This document shows, piece after piece, positions 33,056 to 41,709 of a stretch of DNA of 64,000 nucleotides (position 1 is its first letter; every line of letters starts with the position of its first letter). Source of the DNA: Solirubrobacterales bacterium (GTDB lineage: Bacteria > Actinomycetota > Thermoleophilia > Solirubrobacterales > 70-9). Both the position numbers and the translations under genes were made by a program. The notes below the pieces were generated by a model. It was not told the DNA's origin and did not search any database. It saw nothing but the letters and a program-made list of their open reading frames with translations. The stretch is taken from contig JAOPZF010000200.1 in NCBI GenBank assembly GCA_025964255.1, positions 45,746-109,745 of the forward strand, read 5' to 3'.

Positions 33056-34036
33056 ATGAGCCGATGGTTGAGTGGACGCGTGGACGCGCTCCGACCGTTC
33101 CGCTTCGGCGTCGGGCCGTCCGGCCTGCTCGGCGACCTCGCCGGCGAATGGCGCCGCACCGTCGCCGCGATCGAGGCGCTCGGCTACTCCTCGCTCTGCC
33201 TCGGCGACCACCTCTCGATGATGGGACCGCTCCCCGCGCTCGCCGCCGCGGCGGCCTGGAGCGAGCGGCTCGCGCTCGGGCTGATGGTCGCGGCCAACGA
33301 CTATCGCGCGCCGGTGCTGCTGGCCCAGGAGGCGATGACGGTCCAGGCGATCTCCGGCGGGCGGCTGGAGCTCGGGCTGGGCGCGGGCTGGGACGCCTCC
33401 GACTATCGACAGCTCGGCCTGCCGTTCGACCGACCCGGCGCGCGGATCGATCGGCTGACGGAGGCCGTCCGGATCGTCAAGCTCTACTGCGCCGGCGAGC
33501 CGTTCGACTTCGCCGGAGAGCACTACCGGCTGGAGGGTGTGGTGCCGGCCGTGCGTGGCCCGCGGCCGCGGGTGATGATCGGCGGGGGCGGGCCGCGGGT
33601 GCTCGCGCTCGCCGCGCGCGAGGCCGACATCGTCGGCATCAACGTCCCGCTCGGCGGCGCCGACCTACGCTCCTCGCTGGCCGCCGGGGCGACCGCCTCC
33701 GAACGGGTCGAGGCCGCGGTGGAGACCGTCCGCGCCGCCGCCGGGCCGCGCCTCGCCGAGATCGAGCTGCACGTCAACGTCCTCGCCTGCCAGGTCACGG
33801 CGACCGCCGCGGAGGGCACCAGCCGCACCGCCGCGGTGGCGGCGCGCCTCGGCGTCGCGGCGGCAGAGCTCGCGGACTCGCCCTTCGTCCTGATCGGCCC
33901 GGCGGAGGAGATCGTCGCCAAGCTCCGGCGCCTGCGCGAGCGCCTCGGCGTCTCCTACTTCACCGTCCCCCGCGCCGCCGCCCCCGGCCTGGCGCCGCTG
34001 CTACCGGAGCTCCGCGGCGCCGAGGCCGCCCGATGA
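33056..34036 (+). CDS. LLM-class (probably F420-dependent) flavoprotein oxidoreductase
   Basis: A 326-residue luciferase-like protein with LCLGDHLSM, SGGRLELGLGAGWDASDYRQLG and GPRPRVMIGGGGPRVLALAA, a clear match to the F420 LLM group with GxGAGW. ATG at 33056 is preferred; GTG at 33080 is an alternative. It is alone on this strand and convergent with the acyl-CoA dehydrogenase at 34043. The reaction is unknown. Confidence 0.77.
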   Translation: MSRWLSGRVDALRPFRFGVGPSGLLGDLAGEWRRTVAAIEALGYSSLCLGDHLSMMGPLPALAAAAAWSERLALGLMVAANDYRAPVLLAQEAMTVQAISGGRLELGLGAGWDASDYRQLGLPFDRPGARIDRLTEAVRIVKLYCAGEPFDFAGEHYRLEGVVPAVRGPRPRVMIGGGGPRVLALAAREADIVGINVPLGGADLRSSLAAGATASERVEAAVETVRAAAGPRLAEIELHVNVLACQVTATAAEGTSRTAAVAARLGVAAAELADSPFVLIGPAEEIVAKLRRLRERLGVSYFTVPRAAAPGLAPLLPELRGAEAAR

Positions 34037-34042
34037 GCGCCT

Positions 34043-35260
34043 TCATCCAGCGCCGCGCGCAGCGCGCTGGCGGCGCAGCTCCTCGCGGGCGACGCTGCGC
34101 ACGTGGACCTCGTCGGGGCCGTCGGCGATCCGCAGGATCCGCGCTGAGGCCCACATCCGCGCCAGCGGCACGTCGTTCGTGACGCCGAGCCCGCCGTGGA
34201 TCTGGATCGCCGTGTCGAGCACCGATTCGGCGACCCGCGGCGCCACGATCTTGATCGCGGCGATCTCGGTCCGCGCCCCGTCGGCGCCGACCCGGTCGAT
34301 CATCCAGGCGGTCTTCATCACCAGGAGGCGCGCCTGCTCGATCGCCATCCTCGCCTCGGCGATCCGCTCCCGCACCACCCCCTGGTCCGACAGCGGCCCG
34401 CCGAAGGCGACCCGCTCGTCAGCCCGCTCGCAGGACATCTCCAGCGCCCGCTCGGCCATTCCGATCGAGCGCATCGCGTGGTGGATGCGGCCCGGCCCGA
34501 GCCGCGCCTGCGCGATCGCGAACCCCTCCCCCTCGCCGCCGAGGATCTCGGCGGCGGGCACGCGCACATCCTCGAAGAGGATCTCGCAGTGGCCGTGCTG
34601 GTCCTCGAAGCCGAAGACCGGCAGGCTGCGGACGACCGTCACGCCGGGCGCGTCGCGCGGCACCAACACCATCGACTGCTGCCGATGGGGCGCGGCGTCG
34701 GGGTCGGTCTTCCCCATCACGACGAGGAGCGCGCAGCGCGGATCGGCGGCGCCGGTCGTCCACCACTTGCGCCCGTTGATGACGTAGTCGTCGCCGTCGC
34801 GGATGATCGCGGTGGCGATGTTGCGGGCGTCGGAAGAGGCGACCTCGGGCTCGGTCATCGAGAAGCCGGAGCGGATGCGGCCGTCGAGCAGCGGCTCGAG
34901 CCAGCGCTCCTTCTGCGACGCGGTGCCGAAGAGGTGCAACAGCTCCATATTGCCGGTGTCCGGGGCGGCGCAGTTGAGCGCCTCGGGGGCGATGTAGGGG
35001 GAGCGACCGGTCAGCTCGGCGAGGTGGGCGTAGTCGAGGTTGGAGAGGCCGGAGAGGTCGGGCAGGAAGAGGTTCCAGAGGCCGATCTCGCGCGCCTGCG
35101 CCTTCAGCTCCTCGACGATCGGCGGCAGCGTGTGGTCGCCGGGGCCGGCGGCGGCGCGCTGCTCGGCGTACACCGGCTCGGCCGGGTAGACGCGGCGCTC
35201 GAGGAAATCCTCGAGGCGGGCGGCGAGCTCGAGGCAGCGCGGCGAGAGCGTCAGGTCCAC
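34043..35260 (-). CDS. ACAD11-like acyl-CoA dehydrogenase
   Basis: A 405-residue acyl-CoA dehydrogenase. [16 protein letters not shown] and [16 protein letters not shown] are typical of the dehydrogenase half of ACAD10/11. The C-terminal helix bundle has [17 protein letters not shown] and an Arg-rich end ([16 protein letters not shown]). GTG start at 35258-35260 with CTGGAG upstream. It would act on the product of the kinase-like protein at 31994; both genes carry KstR2-type boxes. Confidence 0.8.
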   Translation of the reverse strand: MDLTLSPRCLELAARLEDFLERRVYPAEPVYAEQRAAAGPGDHTLPPIVEELKAQAREIGLWNLFLPDLSGLSNLDYAHLAELTGRSPYIAPEALNCAAPDTGNMELLHLFGTASQKERWLEPLLDGRIRSGFSMTEPEVASSDARNIATAIIRDGDDYVINGRKWWTTGAADPRCALLVVMGKTDPDAAPHRQQSMVLVPRDAPGVTVVRSLPVFGFEDQHGHCEILFEDVRVPAAEILGGEGEGFAIAQARLGPGRIHHAMRSIGMAERALEMSCERADERVAFGGPLSDQGVVRERIAEARMAIEQARLLVMKTAWMIDRVGADGARTEIAAIKIVAPRVAESVLDTAIQIHGGLGVTNDVPLARMWASARILRIADGPDEVHVRSVAREELRRQRAARGAG

Positions 35261-35272
35261 TCCAGCTAAACT

Positions 35273-35286
35273 ACCAAGCGCTTGCT
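35273..35286. promoter_or_regulatory. KstR2-type operator between ACAD11-like gene and SDR
   Basis: ACCAAGCGCTTGCT, exact AnCAAGnnCTTGnT, 12 nt before the dehydrogenase GTG. The divergent SDR starts 68 nt away. Confidence 0.75.
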
Positions 35287-35354
35287 CAAGTGAGTGGGAC
35301 GGGACGGTTCGGGGACGGGACCGACCGAGGACCGGGACGACCTGAGGAGGATGG

Positions 35355-36236
35355 ATGGAGACGCTTGCCGACCGCGTGGTGGTGGTGACCGGGGCGGGCC
35401 GCGGCCTGGGACGCGAGCACGCGCTCCTGGCGGCCGCCGAGGGCGCCGCGGTGGTGGTCGACGACAACGGCTGCGAGCCCGACGGCACCGGCGCCGACCC
35501 GGCGCTCGCCGCCGCGGTTGTCGCCGAGATCGAGGCCACGGGCGGCCGCGCCCTAGCCAGCACCGAGGACGTCGCGACGATGGCCGGCGCCGAGGCGCTG
35601 CTGGCGGCGACGCTCGAGGCGTTCGGCAAGGTCGACGGCCTTGTCAACAACGCGGGCGTGCTGCGCGACCGGATGTTCGTCAACCTCGGCGAGGAGGACT
35701 GGGACGCGGTGATCCGTGGCCAGCTGCGCGCGACCTACTGCCCGGCCAACGCCTTCGCCCGCCACTGGCGCGGGCTCGCCAAGGCGGGCGAGTCGGTGGA
35801 CGCCTCGGTCGTCAACGTCCCCTCCACCTCGGGGCTGATCGGCCAGGTGGGCCAGAGCAACTACGGTGCCGCCAAGGCGGCGATCGCCTCGCTGACCCTG
35901 ATCCTCGCCGAGGAGATCGGCCGCTACGGGGTCCGCGTCAACGGCGTCGTCCCGGTCGCCCGCACGCGGATGACCGCCGACGTCCCCGCCTTCGCCAACC
36001 TCGTCGCCGCGCCCGTCGACCCGGCGGAGTTCGACGTCTACCACCCCGGCAACGTCTCGCCGCTGGTCGCCTGGCTACTGGGCGCCGGCGGCGACGTCAA
36101 CGGCCAGGTCTTCTACGCCAAAGGCGGCGAGATCCGCCGCTTCCTCGGCTGGCACTACGGTGCCAACGCGACCAAGGACGGGCGCTGGGAGGTCGAGGAG
36201 CTGGACGCGGCGATGGCGCCGCTGGTGGGCGAATGA
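35355..36236 (+). CDS. MFE-2-type hydroxyacyl-CoA SDR
   Basis: A 293-residue SDR related to the one at 9022: [41 protein letters not shown], and the C-terminal [13 protein letters not shown]. Catalytic residues are intact. ATG at 35355 follows GAGGAGGATGG; an ATG four nt earlier is out of frame. Expected to oxidise a 3-hydroxyacyl-CoA, possibly with a steroid nucleus. It precedes fadD3, which has its own box. Confidence 0.8.
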   Translation: METLADRVVVVTGAGRGLGREHALLAAAEGAAVVVDDNGCEPDGTGADPALAAAVVAEIEATGGRALASTEDVATMAGAEALLAATLEAFGKVDGLVNNAGVLRDRMFVNLGEEDWDAVIRGQLRATYCPANAFARHWRGLAKAGESVDASVVNVPSTSGLIGQVGQSNYGAAKAAIASLTLILAEEIGRYGVRVNGVVPVARTRMTADVPAFANLVAAPVDPAEFDVYHPGNVSPLVAWLLGAGGDVNGQVFYAKGGEIRRFLGWHYGANATKDGRWEVEELDAAMAPLVGE

Positions 36237-36296
36237 GAGGGTCATCCGGGAACTCGATCGATGCCTCGATCGGCGACCAGATGTCGGATATGCTGA

Positions 36297-36312
36297 CCAA
36301 GCAATTGCTTGG
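36297..36312. promoter_or_regulatory. KstR2-type operator upstream of fadD3
   Basis: Perfect 16-bp palindrome CCAAGCAATTGCTTGG, 21 nt before the fadD3 ATG. It sits between the SDR stop (36236) and fadD3, giving fadD3 a separate promoter. Confidence 0.8.
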
Positions 36313-36333
36313 CCCGGGGACGGAGGAGGAGAG

Positions 36334-37947
36334 ATGAGCGACCAGCAGACCCTGCCGGCGGTGCTCGCCGAGGCGGTCGAGCGCCACGGCGATCGCACCG
36401 CGGTGATCGACAGAGAGACCCGCCTCACCTACACCGAGCTCGGCGAGCACGTCGACCGCGCCGCTCGCGGCCTGATCGCCGCCGGGGTCGAGCCCGGCGA
36501 CCGCGTCTGCATCTGGTCGCCGAACACCTACCACTGGATCGTCGCCTCGCTGGCGCTTCACTCGGCGGGCGCGGTCCTGGTCACGCTCAACACCCGCTTC
36601 ACCGGGGCCGAAGCCTTCGACATCCTCGAGCGGACCAGCACCCGCGTCCTCTTCCTCCCCGACCGCTTCCTCGACAACGACTACCTGGCGACGCTGCGCG
36701 GTGCCGAGCGGGCGAGCGGCGAGAGCCCCGGCCCCGTTCCCGGCCTCCCCGCGCTGGAGCTGATCGTCCGGGTGCCGATCGAGGGCGGCGGCGAGCCCGC
36801 CGAGCCGGAGGTCCGCACCTGGGAGGAGCTGCTCGCCCGCGCCCCCGAGGTCGACGCGGCGACCCTCGCGGCGCGCCGTGAGGCGGTCGGGCCCGAGGAC
36901 ATCTCCGACATCCTCTTCACCTCCGGCACCACCGGCCGGCCGAAGGGCGCGATGTCGGCGCAGCGCCAGACGCTCGCCGTCGCCGAGGCCTGGGCCGACT
37001 GCGCCGAGGTCAGCGCGGACGATGTCTACATGATCATCGCGCCCTTCTTCCATACCTTCGGCTACAAGGCGGGCTGGGTCGTCTGCCTTCTGCGCGGGGC
37101 GACGATGCTGCCGGTCATCACCTTCGACCTCGACTCGGTGGTCGACATGATCGAGCGCGACCGCGTCACCATCGTCCCCGGGCCGCCGACCATCTTCCAG
37201 ACCCTGCTCGCCTACCCGGGGCGGGAGCGGCGCGACCTCTCCTCGCTGCGCCTCGCGGTGACCGGCGCGGCGGTGGTGCCGGTGACCCTGGTCGAGCGGA
37301 TGCAGCGCGAGCTCAGCTTCGAGATGGTGATCACCGCCTACGGCCTCTCCGAGGCGGTGGTGGTGACGATGTGCCGGGAGGGCGACGACCCGGCGACGAT
37401 CGCCCACACCTCGGGCGCGCCGACGGCCGACTTCGAGGTGCGGATCGTCGGCGACGACGGCGCCGTCTTACCCGCGGGCGAGTCCGGCGAGATCCAGCTC
37501 CGCGGCCCCAACGTGATGCTCGGCTACCTCGACGACCCGGAGGCGACCCGCAAGGCGATCGAGCCCGACGGCTGGTTCCACACCGGCGACATCGGCCACC
37601 TCGACGAGCGCGGCTACCTCACGATCACCGACCGCCTCAAGGACATGCTCACCGTCGGCGGCTTCAACGTCTACCCCGCGGAGGTCGAGAACGCGATCCT
37701 CGGCCTCGACGACGTGGTCGAGTGCGCCGTCGTCGGCACCCCCGACGAACGGCTCGGCGAAGTCGGCCTCGCCTACATCGTCGGCAAGCCCGGCCACTCG
37801 CTCGTGCCCGAAGCCGTGATCGCCGCCTGCCGCGAGCGCCTCGCCAACTTCAAGGTCCCCCGCCGCGTCGAGATCGTCGACGAGCTCCCCCACAACGCCG
37901 CCGGCAAGGTCCTGAAGACCGAGCTCCGCGCCCGCGCCGCCGGCTGA
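36334..37947 (+). CDS. fadD3: HIP-CoA ligase FadD3-like
   Basis: A 537-residue adenylate-forming enzyme. P-loop FTSGTTGRPKGAM at about 194-206, GWFHTGDIG, the hinge TDRLKDM, and the C-terminal catalytic Lys in NAAGKVLK. VCIWSPNTYHWIVASLALH, PFFHTFGYKAGW and VGGFNVYPAEVE resemble FadD3 (Rv3561), which activates the steroid intermediate HIP. It is about 30 residues longer than the mycobacterial protein. A strong GGAGGAGGAGAG precedes the ATG. Confidence 0.82.
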   Translation: MSDQQTLPAVLAEAVERHGDRTAVIDRETRLTYTELGEHVDRAARGLIAAGVEPGDRVCIWSPNTYHWIVASLALHSAGAVLVTLNTRFTGAEAFDILERTSTRVLFLPDRFLDNDYLATLRGAERASGESPGPVPGLPALELIVRVPIEGGGEPAEPEVRTWEELLARAPEVDAATLAARREAVGPEDISDILFTSGTTGRPKGAMSAQRQTLAVAEAWADCAEVSADDVYMIIAPFFHTFGYKAGWVVCLLRGATMLPVITFDLDSVVDMIERDRVTIVPGPPTIFQTLLAYPGRERRDLSSLRLAVTGAAVVPVTLVERMQRELSFEMVITAYGLSEAVVVTMCREGDDPATIAHTSGAPTADFEVRIVGDDGAVLPAGESGEIQLRGPNVMLGYLDDPEATRKAIEPDGWFHTGDIGHLDERGYLTITDRLKDMLTVGGFNVYPAEVENAILGLDDVVECAVVGTPDERLGEVGLAYIVGKPGHSLVPEAVIAACRERLANFKVPRRVEIVDELPHNAAGKVLKTELRARAAG

Positions 37948-37970
37948 CCCGCCGTCACAAGGCGCTGTTG

Positions 37971-37991
37971 GGGCATACCCTACGTATGCCC
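37971..37991. promoter_or_regulatory. Putative autoregulatory operator of the RHH/PIN module
   Basis: GGGCATAC-CCTAC-GTATGCCC, perfect 8-bp arms, ending 12 nt before the ATG at 38004. This is a common layout for ribbon-helix-helix antitoxin binding sites. Confidence 0.55.
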
Positions 37992-38003
37992 TACACTCCG
38001 CCC

Positions 38004-38255
38004 ATGCCGAAAACCACCAGGCAGAAGACGAGCGTCTACCTCGACGACCGGCAGGTCCGGCGGCTCACCGACCTCGCCGAGCACCTCGGCCGGTCGCAGG
38101 CGGAAATCATCCGCGACGCGATCGCGAGCTACGACCCGATCGGGAAGGGCGACCGCAACTTCGCACTGGCGCGTGGCTTCAGCCGCGTCGACGATGATCC
38201 CCGACCGATCTCCGAGATCCCCGAGGAGGACCTCCTGGACGGCTTCGGCGAGTGA
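38004..38255 (+). CDS. Ribbon-helix-helix antitoxin (VapB/CopG type)
   Basis: An 83-residue protein. TSVYLDDRQVRRLTDLAEHL followed by GRSQAEIIRDAIASY is a ribbon-helix-helix DNA-binding domain. The acidic tail (PISEIPEEDLLDGFGE) would wrap and block the toxin. I prefer ATG 38004 over ATG 37986, because the latter lies within the palindrome and lacks a Shine-Dalgarno. The stop overlaps the toxin start as GTGA. Confidence 0.8.
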   Translation: MPKTTRQKTSVYLDDRQVRRLTDLAEHLGRSQAEIIRDAIASYDPIGKGDRNFALARGFSRVDDDPRPISEIPEEDLLDGFGE

Positions 38256-38674
38256 CGCTGATCTGCGACGCGGCGCCGCTCGTCGCCTTGGCCGACAAAG
38301 ACGAGCCGCGCCGCGGGCTCCTGCTGGAGGTGCTGCGCCACGAGCCAGGTGACCTGATCCTCCCGGCGCAGGTCGCGGCCGAGGTCGACTACATGCTCGG
38401 AGTCCGCCTCGGCCAGGCCGCTCGGCGCGCCTTCCTCGAGGACCTCGCCGCTCGTCGCTACGAGGTCGCCTGCCTGACGCCAAGTGACTACGCCACGGTG
38501 GCGAGCCTCGACGCCCGCTACGCCGACCTCGGACTAGGGCTCTCCGACTGCTCCGTCGCCGTCCTCGCGGCCCGCTTCGACACGGTCCGCCTCCTCACCT
38601 TCGACGAACGCGACTTCCGCCCGATCGAACCGCTCCAGGGCGGAGCCTTCCAGCTGCTGCCGGCCGATCGGTAG
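38252..38674 (+). CDS. PIN-domain toxin (VapC-like ribonuclease)
   Basis: A 140-residue PIN protein. Acidic residues expected for metal-dependent RNA cleavage are visible: D6 in LICDAAPLVAL, E in AAEVDYML, D in GLGLSDCSVAVLA, and D in TFDERDF. GTG start coupled to the antitoxin. The pair is an island of non-catabolic function inside the steroid-like region, most likely a stabilising module. Confidence 0.82.
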   Translation: MTLICDAAPLVALADKDEPRRGLLLEVLRHEPGDLILPAQVAAEVDYMLGVRLGQAARRAFLEDLAARRYEVACLTPSDYATVASLDARYADLGLGLSDCSVAVLAARFDTVRLLTFDERDFRPIEPLQGGAFQLLPADR

Positions 38675-38688
38675 CCGGCCGGCAGCAG
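38654..38688. terminator. Hairpin at the convergent ends of the PIN toxin and thiolase genes
   Basis: CTGCTGCCGGCC (38654-38665) and GGCCGGCAGCAG (38677-38688), perfect 12-bp stem. The toxin stop codon lies in the loop. No T-tract. Confidence 0.6.
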
Positions 38689-38704
38689 TGAGACCCCGCG
38701 CGGA

Positions 38705-39919
38705 TCAGCTCAGGCGTTCGACGATCAGGGCCATGCCCTGGCCGCCGCCGACGCACATGGTCTCCAGGCCGATCGTCGCGTCGCGGTGGCGGAGGCCGTT
38801 GAGGAGGGTGGTGAGGATGCGGGCGCCGGTCATGCCGAAGGGGTGGCCGAGGGCGATCGCGCCGCCGTTGACGTTCAGCTTGTCGAGGTCGACGCCGAGC
38901 CGGCGGGCACTGGGGATGACCTGGGCGGCGAAGGCCTCGTTGATCTCGACCAGGTCGACGTCGTCGATCGTCATCCCCGCCCGCCGGAGAGCGGCTTCGC
39001 AGGCGCCGACGGGGCCGAGGCCCATGATCTCGGGATCGACCGCGGAGACGCCGGTGGCGACGATCCGGGCGAGCGGCTGGATGCCGCGCTCCTCGGCGAA
39101 GCTGCGGCTGGTGAGGACGATCGCGGCGCCGCCGTCGTTCAGCGGACAGGCGTTCCCCGCCGTCACCCGGCCGTCCTCGCGGAAGACCGGCTTGAGGCCG
39201 GCGAGCTTCTCCACCGTCGTCCCCGGGCGCGGGCCGTCGTCTCGGTCGACCACGGTGCCGTCGGGGAGGGTGACCGGGACGATCTCCGAATCGAAGAAGC
39301 CTTCCGCCTGGCGCGCCACCGCGAGCTGCTGGGAGCGGGCCGCGAACGCGTCCATCTCCTCGCGGGTGACGCCCTCGAGGTCGGCGACGTTCTCCGCCGT
39401 CCACCCCATCGCGATGTAGGCGTCGGGCAGGCCCTCGGCGGGGGTCCACGGCTCGACTCCGGGGTGGGACCGCGCCTCGGTCCGCGCCATCGCCTCGGCG
39501 AAGCGCGGGTTCTTGGTGTCCGGGACGCGGTCGGCGTTGCCCTTGTCGAAGTGGCTGCAGGACTCGGCGCCGGCGGCGATGAAGCAGTCGCCCTCACCCG
39601 CGCGGATCGCGTGGGTCGCCATCCGCACGGTCTGCAGCGAGGAGGAGCAGTAACGGTTGACGGTCACGCCGGGGACCTCGACCAGGCCCGACATCACGGC
39701 GACGATGCGAGCCATGTTGAAGCCCTGCTCGGCGGCCGGCTGGCCGCAGCCGAGCATCAGGTCCTCGATGTCGTCGGGCCGCACCTCGGGCACCTGGGCG
39801 AGCGCCGCCTCGACCGCGATCGTGGCGAGGTCGTCCCCGCGCATCGGCACCAGCGTTCCCTTGCCGGCCCGACCGATCGGGGTGCGGACGGCGGCGACGA
39901 CTACGGCTTCCTCGGACAA
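38705..39919 (-). CDS. Acetyl-CoA acetyltransferase/3-ketoacyl-CoA thiolase
   Basis: A 404-residue thiolase. Cys nucleophile in VNRYCSSSLQT, His in [14 protein letters not shown], second Cys in MCVGGGQG. The TTG start at 39917-39919 is preceded by GAAGGAGAG. It follows the MaoC gene by 38 nt in one unit under the box at 40787, so a hydratase-thiolase pair for side-chain beta-oxidation is likely. It differs from FadA6 in the QCGSS/YCSSS region. Confidence 0.85.
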   Translation of the reverse strand: MSEEAVVVAAVRTPIGRAGKGTLVPMRGDDLATIAVEAALAQVPEVRPDDIEDLMLGCGQPAAEQGFNMARIVAVMSGLVEVPGVTVNRYCSSSLQTVRMATHAIRAGEGDCFIAAGAESCSHFDKGNADRVPDTKNPRFAEAMARTEARSHPGVEPWTPAEGLPDAYIAMGWTAENVADLEGVTREEMDAFAARSQQLAVARQAEGFFDSEIVPVTLPDGTVVDRDDGPRPGTTVEKLAGLKPVFREDGRVTAGNACPLNDGGAAIVLTSRSFAEERGIQPLARIVATGVSAVDPEIMGLGPVGACEAALRRAGMTIDDVDLVEINEAFAAQVIPSARRLGVDLDKLNVNGGAIALGHPFGMTGARILTTLLNGLRHRDATIGLETMCVGGGQGMALIVERLS

Positions 39920-39957
39920 GACTCTCTCCTTCGGTCGATGATGGGTGGCGGCGGCGC

Positions 39958-40779
39958 TCAGCCGAACCGGATCAGGCCGCCGCTCAGCACCACGGCCTCC
40001 GGGGTCGCCACGGAAAAGGGGACGCTGCCGTCGTCGAGTGGCTCCCAGGCGCGCAGTTCGAGCGGGTCGCCGGGGAGGACGGAAGCGGCGAAGCGAGCCT
40101 CGAGCCCGGCCGTCTCGTCAGGGCGGCGGCCGAACAGGGCGGGGAGCGAGCGCGCGGCGTAGCCGAGGGTGCAGAGCCCGTGCAGGATCGGCCGCGGCCG
40201 GCCGATCGCGCGCGCCGCCTCGGGGTCGACGTGGATCAAGTGACGGTCGCCGGTCAGCCGATAGAGGACGGCGCTCTCGCGGCTGGTCTGCAGGCGCGCG
40301 CCGCGGGTCGGCGCAGCCTCGGGATCGCGGCGGGCGCTCGGCCCGCGCTCGCCGCCCCAGCCGCCCTGGCCGGGGGCGAAGATCGAGTAGACGGCGCGGA
40401 AGTGCTCGCAGCCGACCTCGATGTCGAAGATCGCGGCGCTCCCCTTGTCCCAGACGTCGGTGACCCGGGCGACCAGCTCCAGCTCGCCGCTCGGCGGCAG
40501 CAGTCCGAGGACCTCCAGCCGCTGGCCGGCGTGGAGCGAGTTCGTCGAGTAGAAGAAGCCGCGCTCGCGGAGCTCGTCGCAGGCCCAGAGGCCGAGCCCG
40601 AGGCCGAAGGTGGGGAGCACGCGGAGGTCGCGCTCGAAGACGAGGTCGAGGTCCTCGGCGGCGGCGCCGACGGCGAGCGCGTAGAGGATCGCCTCGCGGT
40701 CCGTGTAGGAGACGAGACGGGTTCCCAGCTCGAGCCCGGCGGCTTCGGGGGCGGGTTTGAGGGTGTCGACGGTGTTCAT
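39958..40779 (-). CDS. MaoC-family double-hotdog enoyl-CoA hydratase (Hsd4B-like)
   Basis: A 273-residue protein with two hotdog halves. The C-terminal half carries the hydratase-2 motif YRLTGDRHLIHVDPEAA with Asp and His, then PRPILHGLCTLGYAAR. The N-terminal half (LPTFGLGLG, LHAGQRLEV) is non-catalytic. Arrangement and motifs resemble Rv3538, which hydrates steroid side-chain enoyl-CoAs. ATG at 40777-40779, 7 nt from the operator. Confidence 0.82.
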   Translation of the reverse strand: MNTVDTLKPAPEAAGLELGTRLVSYTDREAILYALAVGAAAEDLDLVFERDLRVLPTFGLGLGLWACDELRERGFFYSTNSLHAGQRLEVLGLLPPSGELELVARVTDVWDKGSAAIFDIEVGCEHFRAVYSIFAPGQGGWGGERGPSARRDPEAAPTRGARLQTSRESAVLYRLTGDRHLIHVDPEAARAIGRPRPILHGLCTLGYAARSLPALFGRRPDETAGLEARFAASVLPGDPLELRAWEPLDDGSVPFSVATPEAVVLSGGLIRFG

Positions 40780-40786
40780 TACTTGA

Positions 40787-40802
40787 CCAAGCGCTCGCTT
40801 GG
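40787..40802. promoter_or_regulatory. KstR2-type operator between MaoC and SMP-30 genes
   Basis: CCAAGC-GCTC-GCTTGG, perfect 6-bp arms. The plus strand continues TTTATATCCTACG, a plausible -10 element for the SMP-30 gene, so repressor would cover the promoter core. Confidence 0.75.
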
Positions 40803-40860
40803 TTTATATCCTACGCACCGAGTGAGGTCAACACGCGGCGAGGGCCGCGGAGAGGGAGCG

Positions 40861-41709
40861 ATGCAGACGACCGGTTCGGAGACGTTGGCCGAGGGTTTGA
40901 CCTTTCCCGAGGGGGTGCGCTGGCACGACGGCGCGCTCTGGTTCTCCGACATGCACGCGCATACCGTGCAGCGGCTGGAGCCGGGCGGCGCGCCCAAGGT
41001 CATCGCCTCGGTGCCCGAGTGCCCCTCCGGCCTCGGCTTCCTCCCCGACGGCACCCCGCTGGTGGTCTCGATGCAGGACCGCCGCCTGCTGCGGCTCGAC
41101 CCCGACGGCCCGCACGAGCACGCTGACCTTTCCGCGCTGGCGCCCTGGCATACCAACGACATGCACGTCGACCGCCACGGCCGCGCCTACGTGGGCAACT
41201 TCGGCGACGGCTCCGCCCCGCCCGACCCCCCGAGGCCGACCCCTCTCCTCCTGGTCGAGCCCGACGGCGAGGCACGGGTCGTCGCCGAAGACCTTTGGTT
41301 CCCCAACGGGATCGCGTCGACGCCCGACGGCGGCACCCTGATCGTCGCCGAGACGCGCTCGGTGCCGGGCAAGCTGACCGCCTTCACGGTCGCCGCCGAC
41401 GGCTCGCTGAGCGATCGCCGCACCCTCACCTCCTTCGAGGGTGGCTTTCCCGACGGGATCGCGGTCGACGCCGAGGGCGGCATCTGGGTCGCATTCCCCT
41501 TCGGCAACGAGCTGGTCCGGGTGGCGCCCGGCGGCGAGGTCGACCGGCGCGTCCCCTTCCCCAGTCCCTACGCCGTGGCGGTCGGCGGCCCGGGCGGCCG
41601 CGACCTCTTCGTCGCCACGGCCCCGAGCTGGGTGCCGGACGAGGCGAAGAAGCTGCGCGGCGGGTCGATCCACCGGCTCGCCGACCAGGCGCCGGCCGCC
41701 GCCGCATGA
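40861..41709 (+). CDS. SMP-30/gluconolactonase-family beta-propeller protein
   Basis: A 282-residue six-bladed propeller. FPEGVRWHDGALWFSDM begins the first blade with the metal-binding Glu; WHTNDMHVDRHGRAYVGN and FPNGIASTPDGGTLIVAET supply the Asn and Asp ligands. Likely a lactonase. ATG with GAGAGGGAG upstream. Ends in an ATGA overlap with the next LLM gene. A lactone formed during ring cleavage is a possible substrate. Confidence 0.82.
   Translation: MQTTGSETLAEGLTFPEGVRWHDGALWFSDMHAHTVQRLEPGGAPKVIASVPECPSGLGFLPDGTPLVVSMQDRRLLRLDPDGPHEHADLSALAPWHTNDMHVDRHGRAYVGNFGDGSAPPDPPRPTPLLLVEPDGEARVVAEDLWFPNGIASTPDGGTLIVAETRSVPGKLTAFTVAADGSLSDRRTLTSFEGGFPDGIAVDAEGGIWVAFPFGNELVRVAPGGEVDRRVPFPSPYAVAVGGPGGRDLFVATAPSWVPDEAKKLRGGSIHRLADQAPAAAA

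Noticed and set aside
36297..36312. Rho-independent terminator after the SDR
   Set aside because: The palindrome has no loop or T-tract and is a perfect operator-type sequence directly before fadD3's ribosome site.
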